From assembly GCA_000695325.1 (NCBI GenBank), contig AVPN01000429.1:4132-44922 (forward strand): 40,791 nt of DNA, written 5' to 3'. Within the stretch, counting starts at the first letter, position 1. The number at the start of each line of letters is the position of its first letter. The position numbers and the translations under genes are program-made. Source of the DNA: Pleurobrachia bachei (lineage: Eukaryota; Ctenophora; Tentaculata; Cydippida; Pleurobrachiidae). Below the pieces are notes generated by a model. The model saw only the letters and a program-made list of their open reading frames with translations, searched no databases and was not told where the DNA came from. Positions 1 through 13,500 of this stretch are shown in pieces.

Positions 1-576
1 CACTCTCAAGGCAAGGTATGTTTGTACACCTCGCGCGTTACAGTATAGGATATACTATAGCGCTCGAATGCGTTTAACTTCTCTGTAAATGTGATTGAAA
101 CTTAAAGGGTTAAAAGCTCAGCTCGTTAGTATGGTGGCTGAAGCAACGTGAGAAGTTTCCCATGCATTGCTTCGTCTCACATAACATTGTAATTAGGCGT
201 TGGCGGACGACGATCAGATCACATAGCATGGTATCGTCGGGTGTGAGCGGCGCTTACCATTACCAAATCTCATCGTTTATAAATATAACTGATCGGTTGG
301 GGTATTCTTTGGCAGGGAAACACAGCATTATGGACACATAATGCAATAATAATTCTTGTTAGTAACACAGAATAATAAATGTTTTTAAGTGCTTGGCCTT
401 GAATATTAAACTAATAAAGATACATTTTCGTTGTTCCACTGACAATAATATATAATACGGTATCTAAAGTTTCTCTACTGGCACAATCGTCTTCTTAGCA
501 CTGTTGTTGGAATTCCGGTGAGAAAGTGTCGATTGATTCTGTCAAATGCCCTGGTACCACTCTGACACCACGTGTT
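1..576. other. No gene recognised at left end
   Basis: I see no convincing exon on either strand. The remaining TPR exons expected for GTF3C3 could lie here or beyond the window, but none of the short open frames resembles them. Confidence 0.4.
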
Positions 577-900
577 CTAACACTTGCATCGGTATTCCAC
601 AAACAGATCCTCACTATCCACCCCACGGCAGGTCCCAACAAACACCTCATCAGTACCAGACAACTCCACATGATCCACACCCTCTCCCACCAACCCCTTT
701 ACGACACTCAGCGCGGCAGCACTGATACACCCGTCAGTCCTCTTCCCATAGTAACAAAGGGTGACATCCACGGTGCACCCATCTTCACAACTGAGGTAGG
801 TGTGGTCTCCACGGGTTAGGGTCACCTTGGCGGGGGTGGCGTAATGGGCTGCTTGGGACACGCCAGCCAGGAGGAGGAGGGAGATTAGAATCAGAGACAT
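577..900 (-). CDS. Small secreted SUEL-type (galactose-binding) lectin-like protein
   Basis: Single-exon frame of 107 aa. The first about 17 residues (MSLILISLLLLAGVSQA) are a clear signal peptide, so the product is probably secreted. The mature part of about 90 residues has the layout of the SUEL/rhamnose-binding lectin domain: an early Cys (YLSCEDGC), a YYGKRTDGC stretch matching the family's YGR...C segment, an ALSVV strand, and a C-terminal VFVGTCRGV...FVEYRCKC that parallels the family's VFGDPC.GT..YL.V.Y.C. The start at 900 is preferred because a longer upstream reading only adds non-hydrophobic residues before the signal peptide. It is one domain with no other module. Family members bind galactose or rhamnose. 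Binding here is inferred from the fold only. It lies beyond the last GTF3C3 exon I can find and may sit in a GTF3C3 intron. Confidence 0.6.
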   Translation of the reverse strand: MSLILISLLLLAGVSQAAHYATPAKVTLTRGDHTYLSCEDGCTVDVTLCYYGKRTDGCISAAALSVVKGLVGEGVDHVELSGTDEVFVGTCRGVDSEDLFVEYRCKC

Positions 901-1501
901 GATCACGAGGAGGAGATGGAAGTAATAAGCTTGAGTTGTACAAGTAGTTGTGAGCCACATGGAGGGATGTGCACACCACAATGAGATATGTTAGAGCTGG
1001 CTTGCGTGAGGGGAGCAGTAGCCACCGCACTAATAGATGGGGAGATACTTATTCTTCTTATAGTTTCCACTTGCCACGCTCTTTCATTCTACCTCTTAAA
1101 CTATGTGGAAAATGACTAAGGCGGAGAGATCTGATGCTGTGAGTCATTTGTCCAGCTCACCACACATCAAGTACTTTTGCTCAGAGAATGGTCCCCTTTA
1201 AGTTTCCACGTTCTCTCACTCAGACTCTTAGTTTCCACTTTCTATCTCTCTCTCAATCTCTATGATCAAGTCCGATCAGTACAAGAAAGCATAATGCTAC
1301 CCCAGACTCACTGATCAAGAACAAGAAGGCACCACCTACTCCAGACCCCCACAAAATATCCACCATACAACGACAGTTAACTAATCAATCCTGTCAGGCC
1401 GATGCTCCGACCCCAGTTATATCATCGCGCGAGAAATGAGAATAGGGTCAGGATACGGCATTGAATGCACTGACAGCATCAATCTAGCAACATTTCCTTA
1501 C
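901..1501. other. Intronic or intergenic stretch without a gene
   Basis: No exon seen. It holds one copy of a short CTGTCAG...CTGACAG element near its right end (1391-1476). The rest is ordinary AT-rich sequence. Confidence 0.4.
1391..1476. repeat. Short CTGTCAG...CTGACAG inverted-end element, copy 1
   Basis: 86 bp, bounded by CTGTCAGG and CACTGACAG. The inside resembles the copies at 3036, 4538, 15616 and 16737 (GAGAAATGAGAATAGGGTC). Confidence 0.5.
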
Positions 1502-4500
1502 CTTACAGCACTTGAGGATCTTCTCTTCAGATGTGACTTCAGGGAATTTTGATATCAGGCTGATGTAGGTTAATGCCCACTGAATCTCGTTCCTACCTCC
1601 CGGCTCACAGCTAAACAAATGAAGTTATGATATGAGTATTATATTTGTTTTTTTTGTTAGTACACGACCTCTAGATTTGGTGACTTTATCCCCAAACCGT
1701 GTGTAATTACCTGTGCGACCTTGCAGTGATATATAATGGGAGATCTGACCTGATTTCAAACTTTTCCACCATTTCATTCATCTCTGGGCCCTCTCCTTCT
1801 TCTGCTATCTTTATCAGCTTCCGATACCTGAGAGAGAGATATGTTGGCTAATCATAAGTACCAATTTAAGAAAGACAGCTATTTGCCATTTCTAGTTGCC
1901 GGTGCCCTGAACTCACCAAAATTTAATTTAAAACCTCCAATAAATAATCATCCCAAAAAATAATCCAACCCCATCCCCGAGCACCATGGTAAATGCAGTG
2001 ACTAACCCAGACGCGATTTTCCCTGTCATTTCCTCGCTCATCTGCGCATCGTTAGCCCGTGAAAAGTGTCCCATAATCTCCTCTATAAAGCCCCTATCAT
2101 TAGTGAGGTGAGAGAACCGGAGTGCCTTACTAATACACAACTTGTAGTTCTCGTCATCTTTGAGCTCCTGACTTTTCATTGCCAGGGAGTACCTGCGTGG
2201 GAACATGTGTGTGGATTGTGGAGACGGTGGAGTACCTGGGTAGGAATGGGGGATACCTGCAAAAATGAGGACTCTTTATTAGGGAGTGTATCATTTGTGG
2301 GGAGGAGGAGTCAATAGAGGATCAATAGAGATGGATTGGACGACAATATATATATTGCGACAGTGTGTGCAATAGAGTCATGCATGATGCAGTGGGCTAA
2401 CTCAAGATGTAATCTCAATATGCCTTAATACCGCATACCATTTCTGAGGGTCTTTTGGCCACAAATGTGCCGATATTAGCCCATATTGTAGTGATTTGTA
2501 AAGATCGCTTTGTTCCTCGTAGATAACAGCTAGAGTTTCATATGGCGCTGGGCTGTCCGGGATGTTCCGAATAATCTGCAAATGTTGTCAATTATCAGAG
2601 TTATCAGATATACTTATTATAGGGTAGCGAGAGGCTAAATTAGCCGCCATTTCAAATAGCCAGTCGCTACCCTACTTACTATCCAGTGGATAAGACATTA
2701 GACATAGTAAGTAGTAGTACTAGCGGCTACTGCTTTGATGACATCGTTATGAGGAATCTTGGATTGTTTATATTGTTTATATAGGATCTCACGTAACGCA
2801 CCGGCGGCTCTTAATATGTATAATATTAATATAATGAATATAGGCTATGCGGTAGTCATGAGGGAGAGAGAGAGAGAGAGAGACACACAGAGTGAGAGAT
2901 ACCGAAAAAGAGCGAAAAAAGAAAATAAACCTAATTTTTGTGATGTTATAACCGGGGCGAGGGGTGAGATGGGGGGGGGGGGGGTAAGACAATGAATATA
3001 TTAACTAGGTTCCCCTTAGTTAAATTGTGTAGGAGCTGTCAGGCCAATGCTCTGACCACCTAGTTCTCGCGCTCCGTGAAAGAAATAAGAATAGGGCCAG
3101 TCTCCCAATGCTCTGACAGTTTAGGACCTTTTCTCTTTATTTCAATATAGCTACATAGGTCTACTGCAATGAATGGCATTTATTATAATATTATTTATTA
3201 GCTCTTGAATAGTTAGTGGCATTTAGCATACTCTCGAATAGTTTAGTGCCCATATTATGACCATAATATGACCATAATATGAACATTATGTTCACGTACA
3301 GTTCTCTGTGAGTGTTGCAAACATTAATTAATTACTATTAATTAATTAGTTTAATCATCTTAGAATTTATATTGGAGACACGAACCTCTAGACAGATGTT
3401 GATGGCAGTCTTACTGTTACCCTTCGCAACCGCCAGATTCGCTTCACCCATTAGCAACTTGAAGTCACCAGTCAACCTGAGAAGGAGAACCATGTGAAGT
3501 GAGATGTGCTTTACATTTGGTACAACATCATTAGAGTATGTGTGTCCCCCACCAAACCTAGTCGAATCGAGTCTAACCAACCCTAATATAAAACTCGACC
3601 AACTGGAGGGGTTTTCGCGGGCGTTTATGCGGCCGCTATATAGTTTATTATATTTCATTTACCTGTCAGAATACTCGAAAGCGGGAAACTTCTTAGCACT
3701 TCTCTTCTTCACGGCAATCTTTACACTTTCGTCCATGTTCAACCCCCCAAAATCGACCCCCTCCACTCCCTCCTCCTCTCTCTCCTCATCACTCCCCCTA
3801 TCTTCCTCGTCTTCCCCAGATGACATCATTTCGTCTTGTTGTTGTGTTCCTCCACCTTGATCCCAGAGTTCTTCCTCGTAGCCGTCCCAATCTAGAACGG
3901 GGGAGGGGGGTTAGAAATCTGGCTGGGCAAGGAACATTTGGGTGACAAGTCCGACGTTTGCTAAAACAAATGTTGTGCATGAATGAGTTGGGTCTGCTAA
4001 TATTAGTTGTCGTTATTTCCACAGTCCACACCCATCTAACAATGATATCCGTTAGATATATTATGTCCGCCACTACTACTATCGGGCAGGACATCCTCCA
4101 GCACACGCAATTACAATCGAATACGATGGCCGAGGCTAGTGTATCGGACAAGTGGATTTACACATCGGGGGTGATCGTGGCATTTGCCATAGTAGCTAAC
4201 TTTCTATCTATCATGTGTTTCCGGAGGATAAAGAGGTGAGTTCAGTTAGATTGGTAATGAAAATACCCCTCTGCACTAAAATATGCAACAATAGGGGTGA
4301 CTTCGTAACCAATTGCAGTTAGTATGCCATTAGAGTATCAATAGATCATTATTTAAAGTAACACAATTAATTGACACACGTATTGTTTCAGTAAGAATAC
4401 TGGTAACCGGATGCTGTTCCTCTACAACTGCATCAATATGGCTCTCACCCTCATTCTATTCCTTAAAGGGGGGGGGAGGCAAGACAATGAATATATTAAT

Positions 4501-7500
4501 ATCTTGGTTCCCCTAGCTAAGTTTAATTGTGTAGAAACTGTCAGGCTAATGCCATGACCACAGTTCCCTTGTATTGTTCATACAACAGCTCTCGTGCTCC
4601 GCGAAAGAAATGAGAATAGGCCATATAGGGTCAGGCCAATGCTCTGACCACAGTTCTCGCTCTCCGTGAAAGAAATGTGAATGGGTCAGGCCAATGCTCT
4701 GACAGTTTAGGAACCTTTTCTCTTTATATTCATAGCTATGCATGCAGGTAAACTGCAATAAATGGCATTCATTATACTATCATTATTTATAAGCTCTTGA
4801 ATAGTTAGCGGCATTTAGCATGCTCTCGAATAGTTTTTTTTTTTTTTGGGGGCATTAAGCTAAGGCGTACCAAGTCTCATACCACCCGGGTATAGACGGC
4901 ATAGCCTGGAACCCTCCGTACGAACTCCCTTGAAAATTCAAGGGAGAGCAGTGCACATTGGAGGGCCCTTCGCTTGTTATATGTCTGTCTTGGTCAGTCA
5001 TTTAAATTGATAAAAATGTTCATCTCTATTATAAGTTGGAGTAAAGTTGGCTGTAAAGCTGTTGCACACACTTTTGGAACTTCCGGTGGAAGTTTTTTAA
5101 TATTTTCGAATGACTTTTAACATGCCAGTCCCCATATTCACCAATTCAGTTGCCATAGCAACCGTGTTATTGACGTTGAAAGGGGCGAAAAGAACCAGCC
5201 GGCGAAGCCGGGAGGGTTATTGAAAAAACCCTTACTTGAGGCGCACCCAATGGGTGCACAGTGGGTAACGATGGTCGTTTAGCAAAAAAATTAATTTTTG
5301 CTGATACTTTGTCACATGATAAAGAATTGTTAGCTGTGCGCAATAGAAAAAACCGCATCCAAAAATATTGAAATTTGACTGAGTTATGGCTAATATAAGA
5401 TGCGCATATGGAAATGTTGGTGGTAAAATCTATTTTGGTACAAATTTTGGTCAATTTTGAATGTGTTTTCTGACATTATGAATAATCTACATATCTCAAA
5501 ATTCATAACTGCCAAATTCATCACAAGCGTGTCTTTCAAGTGTTTTTTACTGCATGTGGATTGGATTTTTCGTTCCCACGTGGTGAAACTTTCCGTGCAC
5601 ACGGTAAAATACCCTATTTTTATTGAAAAAAAGTAAAGTTAGTTTCTATTCCGCCATTTTCCGCCAAATTCAATGGTTACACGTGTTAATATAGTCCCTT
5701 CCGAGTATCCTACAACAGGAATTATTTAGCGCTAACCACCGGAACACTGTGTTATTAATAAAACAAATGTTTAAGTTTTTGTAAAAACTGGATGCAAAGA
5801 CAACTTTTGGAATTTTCTACTAAAACACAAGGATTGTTTCTATCCCAGATTTGGTAAACAGGCCAATTTCACAGCGAATTTTCCCTTATTTACCAAACGA
5901 CCATCAAGCGGCATATTTACCCACTGTGAACTGTGAGTGTGAAATATTGTATTATATCTCCTTGCTAAATCATCCTGTGCATGGGTTGATGAAAAAATTG
6001 TCGATTCTGATCATTGTATCAATGTAGATATAGGCAAAACTCTATTCTCCATCGTGATTAACTGGTGCCGTAGTTTGTTGTTCGTGCCGCTAAACCTTGC
6101 TATCTCTTCTAGGCTTCACTGAAACTGTGGCTACCTTATCCCTGGAAAAGAGTTGTGTTATTCAACACACAATCCAGTTTTAATAAAACTTACAAGAAAA
6201 AAAAACATATTACATAATACATCCAACTTTACAGAACGTTATACCTCTTAAATGCTTTGATTCCTTTTCTGATGTTTGGTTCCATCAGTAGGTTTAAGAG
6301 TGGGAAGATCCATGGAACTATGAAGTAGAGAAACACTGAAAAGTCAACTAAGAAATACCACCCATCATTTATACCTTTCACTGTTTTAACGTACCAGCCG
6401 TAAGCGACTAACGATGCCACAGTTGAGAAAATGGTAACGAAAAAATTTGGTAGCCATGGTAACAGAGTGAATGAGGAAACTATGACGGATCGTTTTAATA
6501 ATTTTGTGTTCTGTCGCCTTGTTCTAATTTGACTTTCTGCATCATCACGATTTCCAAATGTCCTTCTACTTGAGTAAATTTTCCGAGTAATAGCGAAAAA
6601 TGCTGCAACAGTGAGGCCAAAAGCAGTGCAGTTTAAAACAAGAATGTTCAGCACTAAAAATATCTCGTCGATTGATGTTACTACCCAATGTCTCGCACAA
6701 AATCTGTAGTACTCGTCTTCGTAATAGGGAAACTTGTTTTTGATGATCGTCTCTTCAAAATCTTTTTCGGAAAATCCAAGTTTCACCAGAGTCGCCTTCA
6801 TATTTTCCGGAAATAGAGGGAAGTAGTGGCATATCATTATTGGGAGATGAATCCCCCAGACAACACAAGTTGCTACTATAAGATACTTTAGGGAGCTTTT
6901 CCTGTCGTACGTCAGCGGATTGAAAATGAAGTATGCCATCTATATTGGGGGAGAAATGTTATAGAATGTTAGTTATTGAGATACACGGTGACGACCTCTT
7001 AAAAAGCTCCTTCATAAATTAAAGTTTACTCCTTCATAAAACTTACCTCCAGTGTGATAAGAGATAAGGTTAGTCCGAATCACCTTTTAGTTGCATAAAT
7101 ATGCTCCTTCATAAATACATTTTTACTCCTTTATAAAACTTACCTCCAGTGTGACAAGTGTAGAGCTGTAGATGATACCGTACACGATGTAGTAGCTAAG
7201 AATACTGGCAGTCACACACCACTCAAAAGAACCAGGCCACTCATCTTCAACCAATGCTATCGTATGAAACAGTAGAAATCCAAACCAGTATAGGAGCCCA
7301 AAACAGGAGGCAGTAAATTTACTGCATGTGGATTGGATTTTTCGTTCCCACGTGGTGAAACTTTGCGTGCACACGGTAAAATACCCTATTTTTATTGACC
7401 AAAAGTAAAGTTAGTTTCTATTCCGCCATTTTCCGCCAAATTCAATGGTTGCAGGTGTTAATATAGTCCCTTCTGAGTATCCTACAACAGGAATTATTTA

Positions 7501-10500
7501 GCGCTAACCACCGGAACACTGTGTTATTAATAAAACAAATGTTTAAGTTTTTGTACAAACTGGATGCACAGCAGCTAAAAACATAATTAATTTGGCGGAT
7601 TTTGTACTTTCTAAGGATCACTAGACAGTTGTATGGTTTAAAAGTGTATTTAAGATCAAACATTTATATTAAAGTTTCCCGAGTTTACTTTTTTGTAATA
7701 AAAAGACAACTTTTGGAATTTTCTACTAAAACACAAGGATTGTTTCTATCCCAGATTTGGTAAACAGGCCAATTTCACAGTGAATTTTCCCTTATTTACT
7801 AAACGACCATCAAGTGGCATATTTACCCACTGTGGGGTGCGCTAGTAATATTAGGGTGATTCATAATGATTGATCGTTGGATACTTCACTAAGAAAAACT
7901 AGCCAGAATGAGATGCGGCTTGTTTTATCGGATCGGGGAGACGAAATATAGTAGATTAGCGTATTGATTATCTGATTATACGATGAATATCGATTTTTGT
8001 GCCATTTTTGCAAAATTTGGTCGGGTAAGCGTCTCATTTTCCGTTTTTGGGCTCCTAGGGTCAGAGAATCATTTAAAATTGTCTGAAACCTTCGCTAATC
8101 GATAGTGTAAATACCATCTAATCACAAAACATGCCTTTTGTTGCCAATTGGAAGCTAACTTTTTCGTTGGGTACCAAAACACTCGTAAAAATAAGAAAAT
8201 TGTGATCTGAAAAACAGTCATTTTTGAGATCCCGTTCAAAAACATGTACCATATAAAGATAACGAATGATAACATAGATATAATTGTTGTGCTCTCGAAT
8301 AGTTTAGTGCCCATAATATGAATATTGTGTTCACGTGCAGTTCTCCCTGAGTGTTGATACTTTAATTAATTAATTTAATTAGTTCTTTAATCATCGTAGA
8401 TTAGAGACACGAACCTCTAGACAGATGTTGATGGCAGTTTTACTGTTACCCTTCGCAACCGCCAAATTCGCTTCACCCATTAGCAGCTTAAAATCACCAG
8501 TCAACCTGAGAAGGGGAGCCATGTGAAGTGAGATGTGCTTTACACGAGAGGGGTCTAGCTAGAATTTATTGATTATAAAGCTGAGCGGGCGGGCGTTTAT
8601 TAATCCGCTAAGATTTATATTTCACCTGTCAGAATACTCAAAAGCAGGGAACTTCTTAGCACTTCTCTTCTTCACGGCAATCTTTACACTTTCGTCCATG
8701 TTCAACCCCCCAAAATCCACCCCCTCCACTCCCTCCTCCTCTCTCTCCTCATCACTCCCTCTATCTTCCTCCTCGTCCCCGGAGGATAGCATGTCGTCTT
8801 GTTGTTGTTGTGTTCCCTCTCCTTGATCCCATAGTTCCTCTTCGTAGCCGTCCCAATCTGGGGGGCCGCTCAGTCGACCCTTACGGTGTTCACCTCTCTG
8901 TAAGTGTTAGCTTGTAGGTCTGTGGGGTCAGATGATTGTCACATATTATTAGTATTATTAGTATTTCAGTCACTGTCTGATTAGGTGTTTGAGAGCTGTC
9001 TAGCGTCTGCAAGTTTCTGTACTAGACTCATTAAAACCCATGATCTTTCCTGGTCCTAGAAGCAGCTATTGTTTCCAACCGTTTAGCACTCTTTACAGCT
9101 CGGAACTTCACAGTTCTGGTGCAGCTCATTTACATCATAAAGGGGCTTGTAAAACGTCTAGCTACTTCAGATCCTTACTCGCTATATCTCGCAAACAATA
9201 GAACTTCACGCTTATTGGTCCACTCCTAGGTTCAGCTGATATGATTGGTTGTTAGGTTCTGATCACATGACTAAGCTGTCTCTGCTGAGCAATCATACTT
9301 TAGACCGAGAGATTTAGAAAACAGGGACTTCGAAAACTTGTCTTTTTGTTACGTTACAAAACTATATTCTTCTGCTTGACCAAAAACAAAGTGTTTCAAT
9401 TTGACCTAAGTCTACCGCTAGACGAGCAGCCAAGGCAAGCGATCAACCAACAGCTTGGCCTACATTTTGGTGCTACGTGACCAGGATTTCTCAACAGCCT
9501 GGTATCAACCGCAATTGACAACAATTCAGCCGAGACAGCAGCGAGGATCTAACGAGAATAATCTGCTCTGTAACCCATCAGCTCACCAGCATGCAGAGTC
9601 ACTGCTGATCGCCAGACACTAGGGACTAGGGAGACACCAGTAAGCAGCAGTAATAGAAATTGAAGAAAAAGAAATGGCAGCACAAGACGGAATTGTCACA
9701 GAGGAGCAGCTGGAAGAGATGGGACTCAATACCCTGTCGGAAGATCAAAAGAGGAACCTCCGCACCCTGGTGGGAGAAGCAGTCACAAAATCGAACAGAC
9801 GAGAACTTGACGAACTGAGGATTCTTGCAGCAGGCAGCAGGAAACCTGACATCTTTGATCCAGAGACAGCTGATTTCGCATCGTTCCTGAGCTCGTTTAA
9901 CAACTACCGATGTATCCTGGATGTTCAAGACACTATGGCAATCAGGATGTTCTATACCTACCTCAAGGCTGATCAAAGACTGTGGATCGAGGAGGCCGGT
10001 CATAATGAGCTAGCCGAATGGAGTCAGTTCATAACAGCGGTCACCGATCTTTTTGAGGCGAGGATCCAGCAAAAGAGGAATCTGGCGAAATCGAAGATCA
10101 AGACTGCAAAGCAACTACCCACAGAAGACATCATGCAGTTCAGCGACCGTCTGCTTATACTAAGCCGCAAAGCGTACCCAGGTGACCTACCCTCTCAAAA
10201 TATAATAAGAGATCACGCCCAGAAACAAGCTCTCATTACGGGGATAAGAAAGGACGAGATCGCAGTACCCATTATCGCAAAGGCCGATACAAAGACCTTC
10301 AACGAGTTGGTGAGAGAGGCCTCCATCTTAGAAACCAGCTATCTTGCTCGTGCAGATTCCAGAATTCAGACTGAGAGTGAGACTTACCACTACACGCCAA
10401 CGTTCGACTCCCAGCCACAGTAGTGACACAACGCCACCGACGGAGAGTTTACGAGGAAGTCAGAAGGACAATCATTGTGTGTTTTGAGAATGAGATAGGT

Positions 10501-13500
10501 AATTTTGAGTGAGTATGGACTTTAGACACTTGAACAATGAACTTTGCTATTGAGTTTTTGGATATAGGTTCATACAAGTTGCCTTCTGCTACTTTCCAAT
10601 TCCTCCCTGAGCTTGCATAACTTCATTTAGCCTTTTTTCTCACATCCTACCAGCCCAGCAAAGACTTGACTTCAAAGCATGCCTTCTCGCCTACAAAATT
10701 GTACATGGGCTTGCTCCTATCTACATGCAAGAACAGGTGCCACTTGATGAAAACTGGGGTGCTAACAGGACAACTCGGATGACAGATATTCTTGATCCGT
10801 ATAGGCTAAAGCATCAAAAGATGTCTAGTATCACTGCAAACTCGAAGCTTCGGAGGATGAGATTGTCAGTGTATCTCCCGGGAGTATGGAATAGTCTACC
10901 ACTAGAACTACGGTCACTACCTAGTGTGGAACAATTCAAAGCTAGGCTGAAAACGTTCCTTTATATTGAAGCATTTGGGGATTCACCATCCCAGGAGATG
11001 GAGTCCTGCTACTGTTGGGGCGGTTGGAACGGTTGGTTTGGTGTTGTTTCCCCTCTCTGGGCCTGTCAATCCTCTGAATCTGTATCCTTTTTTTGGCAAG
11101 GGAGTATGTGTAACTTTAATAGTGTCCAGTAATTATTTTCTTTAGCTTAATGCGATCCGTGTTCCTTTGTTTGTATAACCAGTAAACTCAAAGAGTGTGT
11201 AACAATTGTTCAATCTGAGTGAGCAGTTTTTGAAGGTTTATATACGCTATTGGTTATACCGCTTAGATAGCAACATGGGACATTCCTACTTTGTAGACTG
11301 TACCCATGATGTACAAGCGGTATACAAGCGCTAATATTATTATTATTATTACCCGCTAGATACAATGTCCGCCTCTACTACTACTGTCGGGCAGGACATA
11401 CATACACAATTACAATCAAATACGATGGCGGAGGCTAGTGTATCGGACAAGTGGATTTACACATCAGGGGTGATTGTGGCATTTGCCATAGTAGCCAACT
11501 TTCTATCTATCATGTGTTTCCGGAGGATAAAGAGGTTAGTGCAGTTAGTTTGGTAATGAAATAATACCTCTCCGAGAAAGCTTATGTATGTATGCAATAA
11601 CATGGGTAACTTCGAAACCAATCAGTAGAATTTAGAGTGCCAATTAAGATAATTATTTAAAGTAACAGAATTAATTGACAAACGTATTGTTTCAGTAAGA
11701 ATACTGGTAACAGGATGCTGTTCCTCTACAATTGCATCAACATGGCTCTCACCCTCATTCTCTTCCTTAAAATCGCCTTCCGTTCCGCTGCCAGAACTAC
11801 CTACTCCAACGTCACAAACACCTCCAACTTTACTATGACGTCATACTACGAGTTCAGAGTCACCGGATTTGCCACTTTTCTGGTTTTGGATCGTGTTGGA
11901 ATTGAAGTGAGCTCACTGGTAACCTGCTGTCTCACCTGTACCCGCGCCATCACCGTCTGGAGACCTTTCTACCAGATCCACGAGAAGTTAGTTTATGCTG
12001 CACTTGGGGTCTATTTCTTTGTTATGATACCCCGGGAGATATACTACGTTTACAAAGACACTTACCTGAAGTACATGTTCCAGGACCACACCATCTATAA
12101 TAATATTAAAAATGCTCGGTATGGGATTCTAACGGTCATGTTGTTGGTTGTCATGGTAGCGAGTGCCATGGTTGTCGCAAAGCTGTCTCTTAACAAGAGG
12201 CTGAGTGAGAGTTCAACCAAAAATGCAAACAAAGCTACCATAACGACTCTGATTCTCGCTGGATCTTTTGTTTTTTGGACCGCGTTTTATGTAATTGTCC
12301 AAATGGCTCCAGAACTTTTCATTGAGATGGCTGATTTATCTAGTTTTACTTCAAGTGGGGTGTATCGGTTTGGACTGTGGATTGCTATACCGATGGATGC
12401 GCTGTGTAGCCCTATAATATACTTTATTCGGATCAGACAGATGAGGGGCCTCTTCTTGGAGTTGGTATGCCGGCGGCCCTATGTGGATGATACTAAAGGC
12501 AGTGCAGTTGGTACCTTGGACAATAAACGTTACACAGTCCGTAGTACAGTTTCTGAGAGGAAGGGCAGTACCTCCAGTACCGCCAGTAACGTCAAATTAG
12601 GTAGTACAGGATCAAGGCATCTCGGTTCGATTAGTAGCACATGTTCTGAGAGAAAGGACAGAACCGCTAAAAACTCAGGAAGGAAGGACAGAACCGATAG
12701 ATTAGGCAATAGAGAACCTGGAAGGATTCGGAGTGAAGAAGTTGTTGATACTGGCATAATTGAGGTCACAGAAGACTCACAAAGTTCCGAGCAAATCAAT
12801 ACCTCTCAGAAAGCAACCAGCGTGTAGTCACTAGAAGCTTTTATGTCACAAACTACGTAGCCAGACGTAAATAACCCCGATTTGTGGGTTATGTTGAAAC
12901 TATTTCTTTCTCTCTTAATTATAATAGTTTAAACTAGTGTCATCGTTTTTCTATGGAAGATATTGTTTATCAATGAATGAGATCTGTTCAGGATTAGATA
13001 TCAATAGGTTAGAGCAATGTACATGTAATGCAGAGGTTGTCGGTTCGAGCCCGGCCCTCGCCAGATATTTTTCTAATTTTCCTCCCTATCTAATCCTGAA
13101 CAGATCTCATTCATTGATATTTAACCAAACCATTCTTCCAACACCGTGATCTGCCCGCTGTATGTTTCCCCTTTACTGTTGTACAGTAGGGCGTGTATGT
13201 TTGAGAGAGAAAGTGAGATTAGCAGCCAGAGAAGAAAAATTTTGTTCCGAAGATATTGTTGTTTCGGTTGTTGCTTTAATAAATTTAGGACACGAAATAT
13301 CACAAAACGTCACCCCCTCCCCCGTTAAACACATACCGGGGTGATCATCCAGGTAAGATCCCATCGTATCATCCATCCTTAGTTCTTCAGTAACTACCTC
13401 CTCCTCATTCTCCCCCTCCTCCTGGTATTTCGAGCTCTCAGCTCCTTCATCAAATTGAGAACTCTGGTCCCCGTGTTTTGAACTCTCTCCTTCCATCACA

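Noticed and set aside
4912-4965. Self-cleaving ribozyme in the nested hairpin
   Set aside because: Two good stems are present, but no hammerhead, twister or HDV core sequence is visible.
8626-8857. Serial use of both GTF3C3 exon pairs in one transcript
   Set aside because: The first pair ends in phase 0 while the second begins in phase 1, so the frame would be lost.
13001-13086. Functional tRNA-Thr gene
   Set aside because: The D, anticodon and T regions resemble tRNA-Thr, but the 5' acceptor strand does not pair with CCTCGCC, and U33 is changed.
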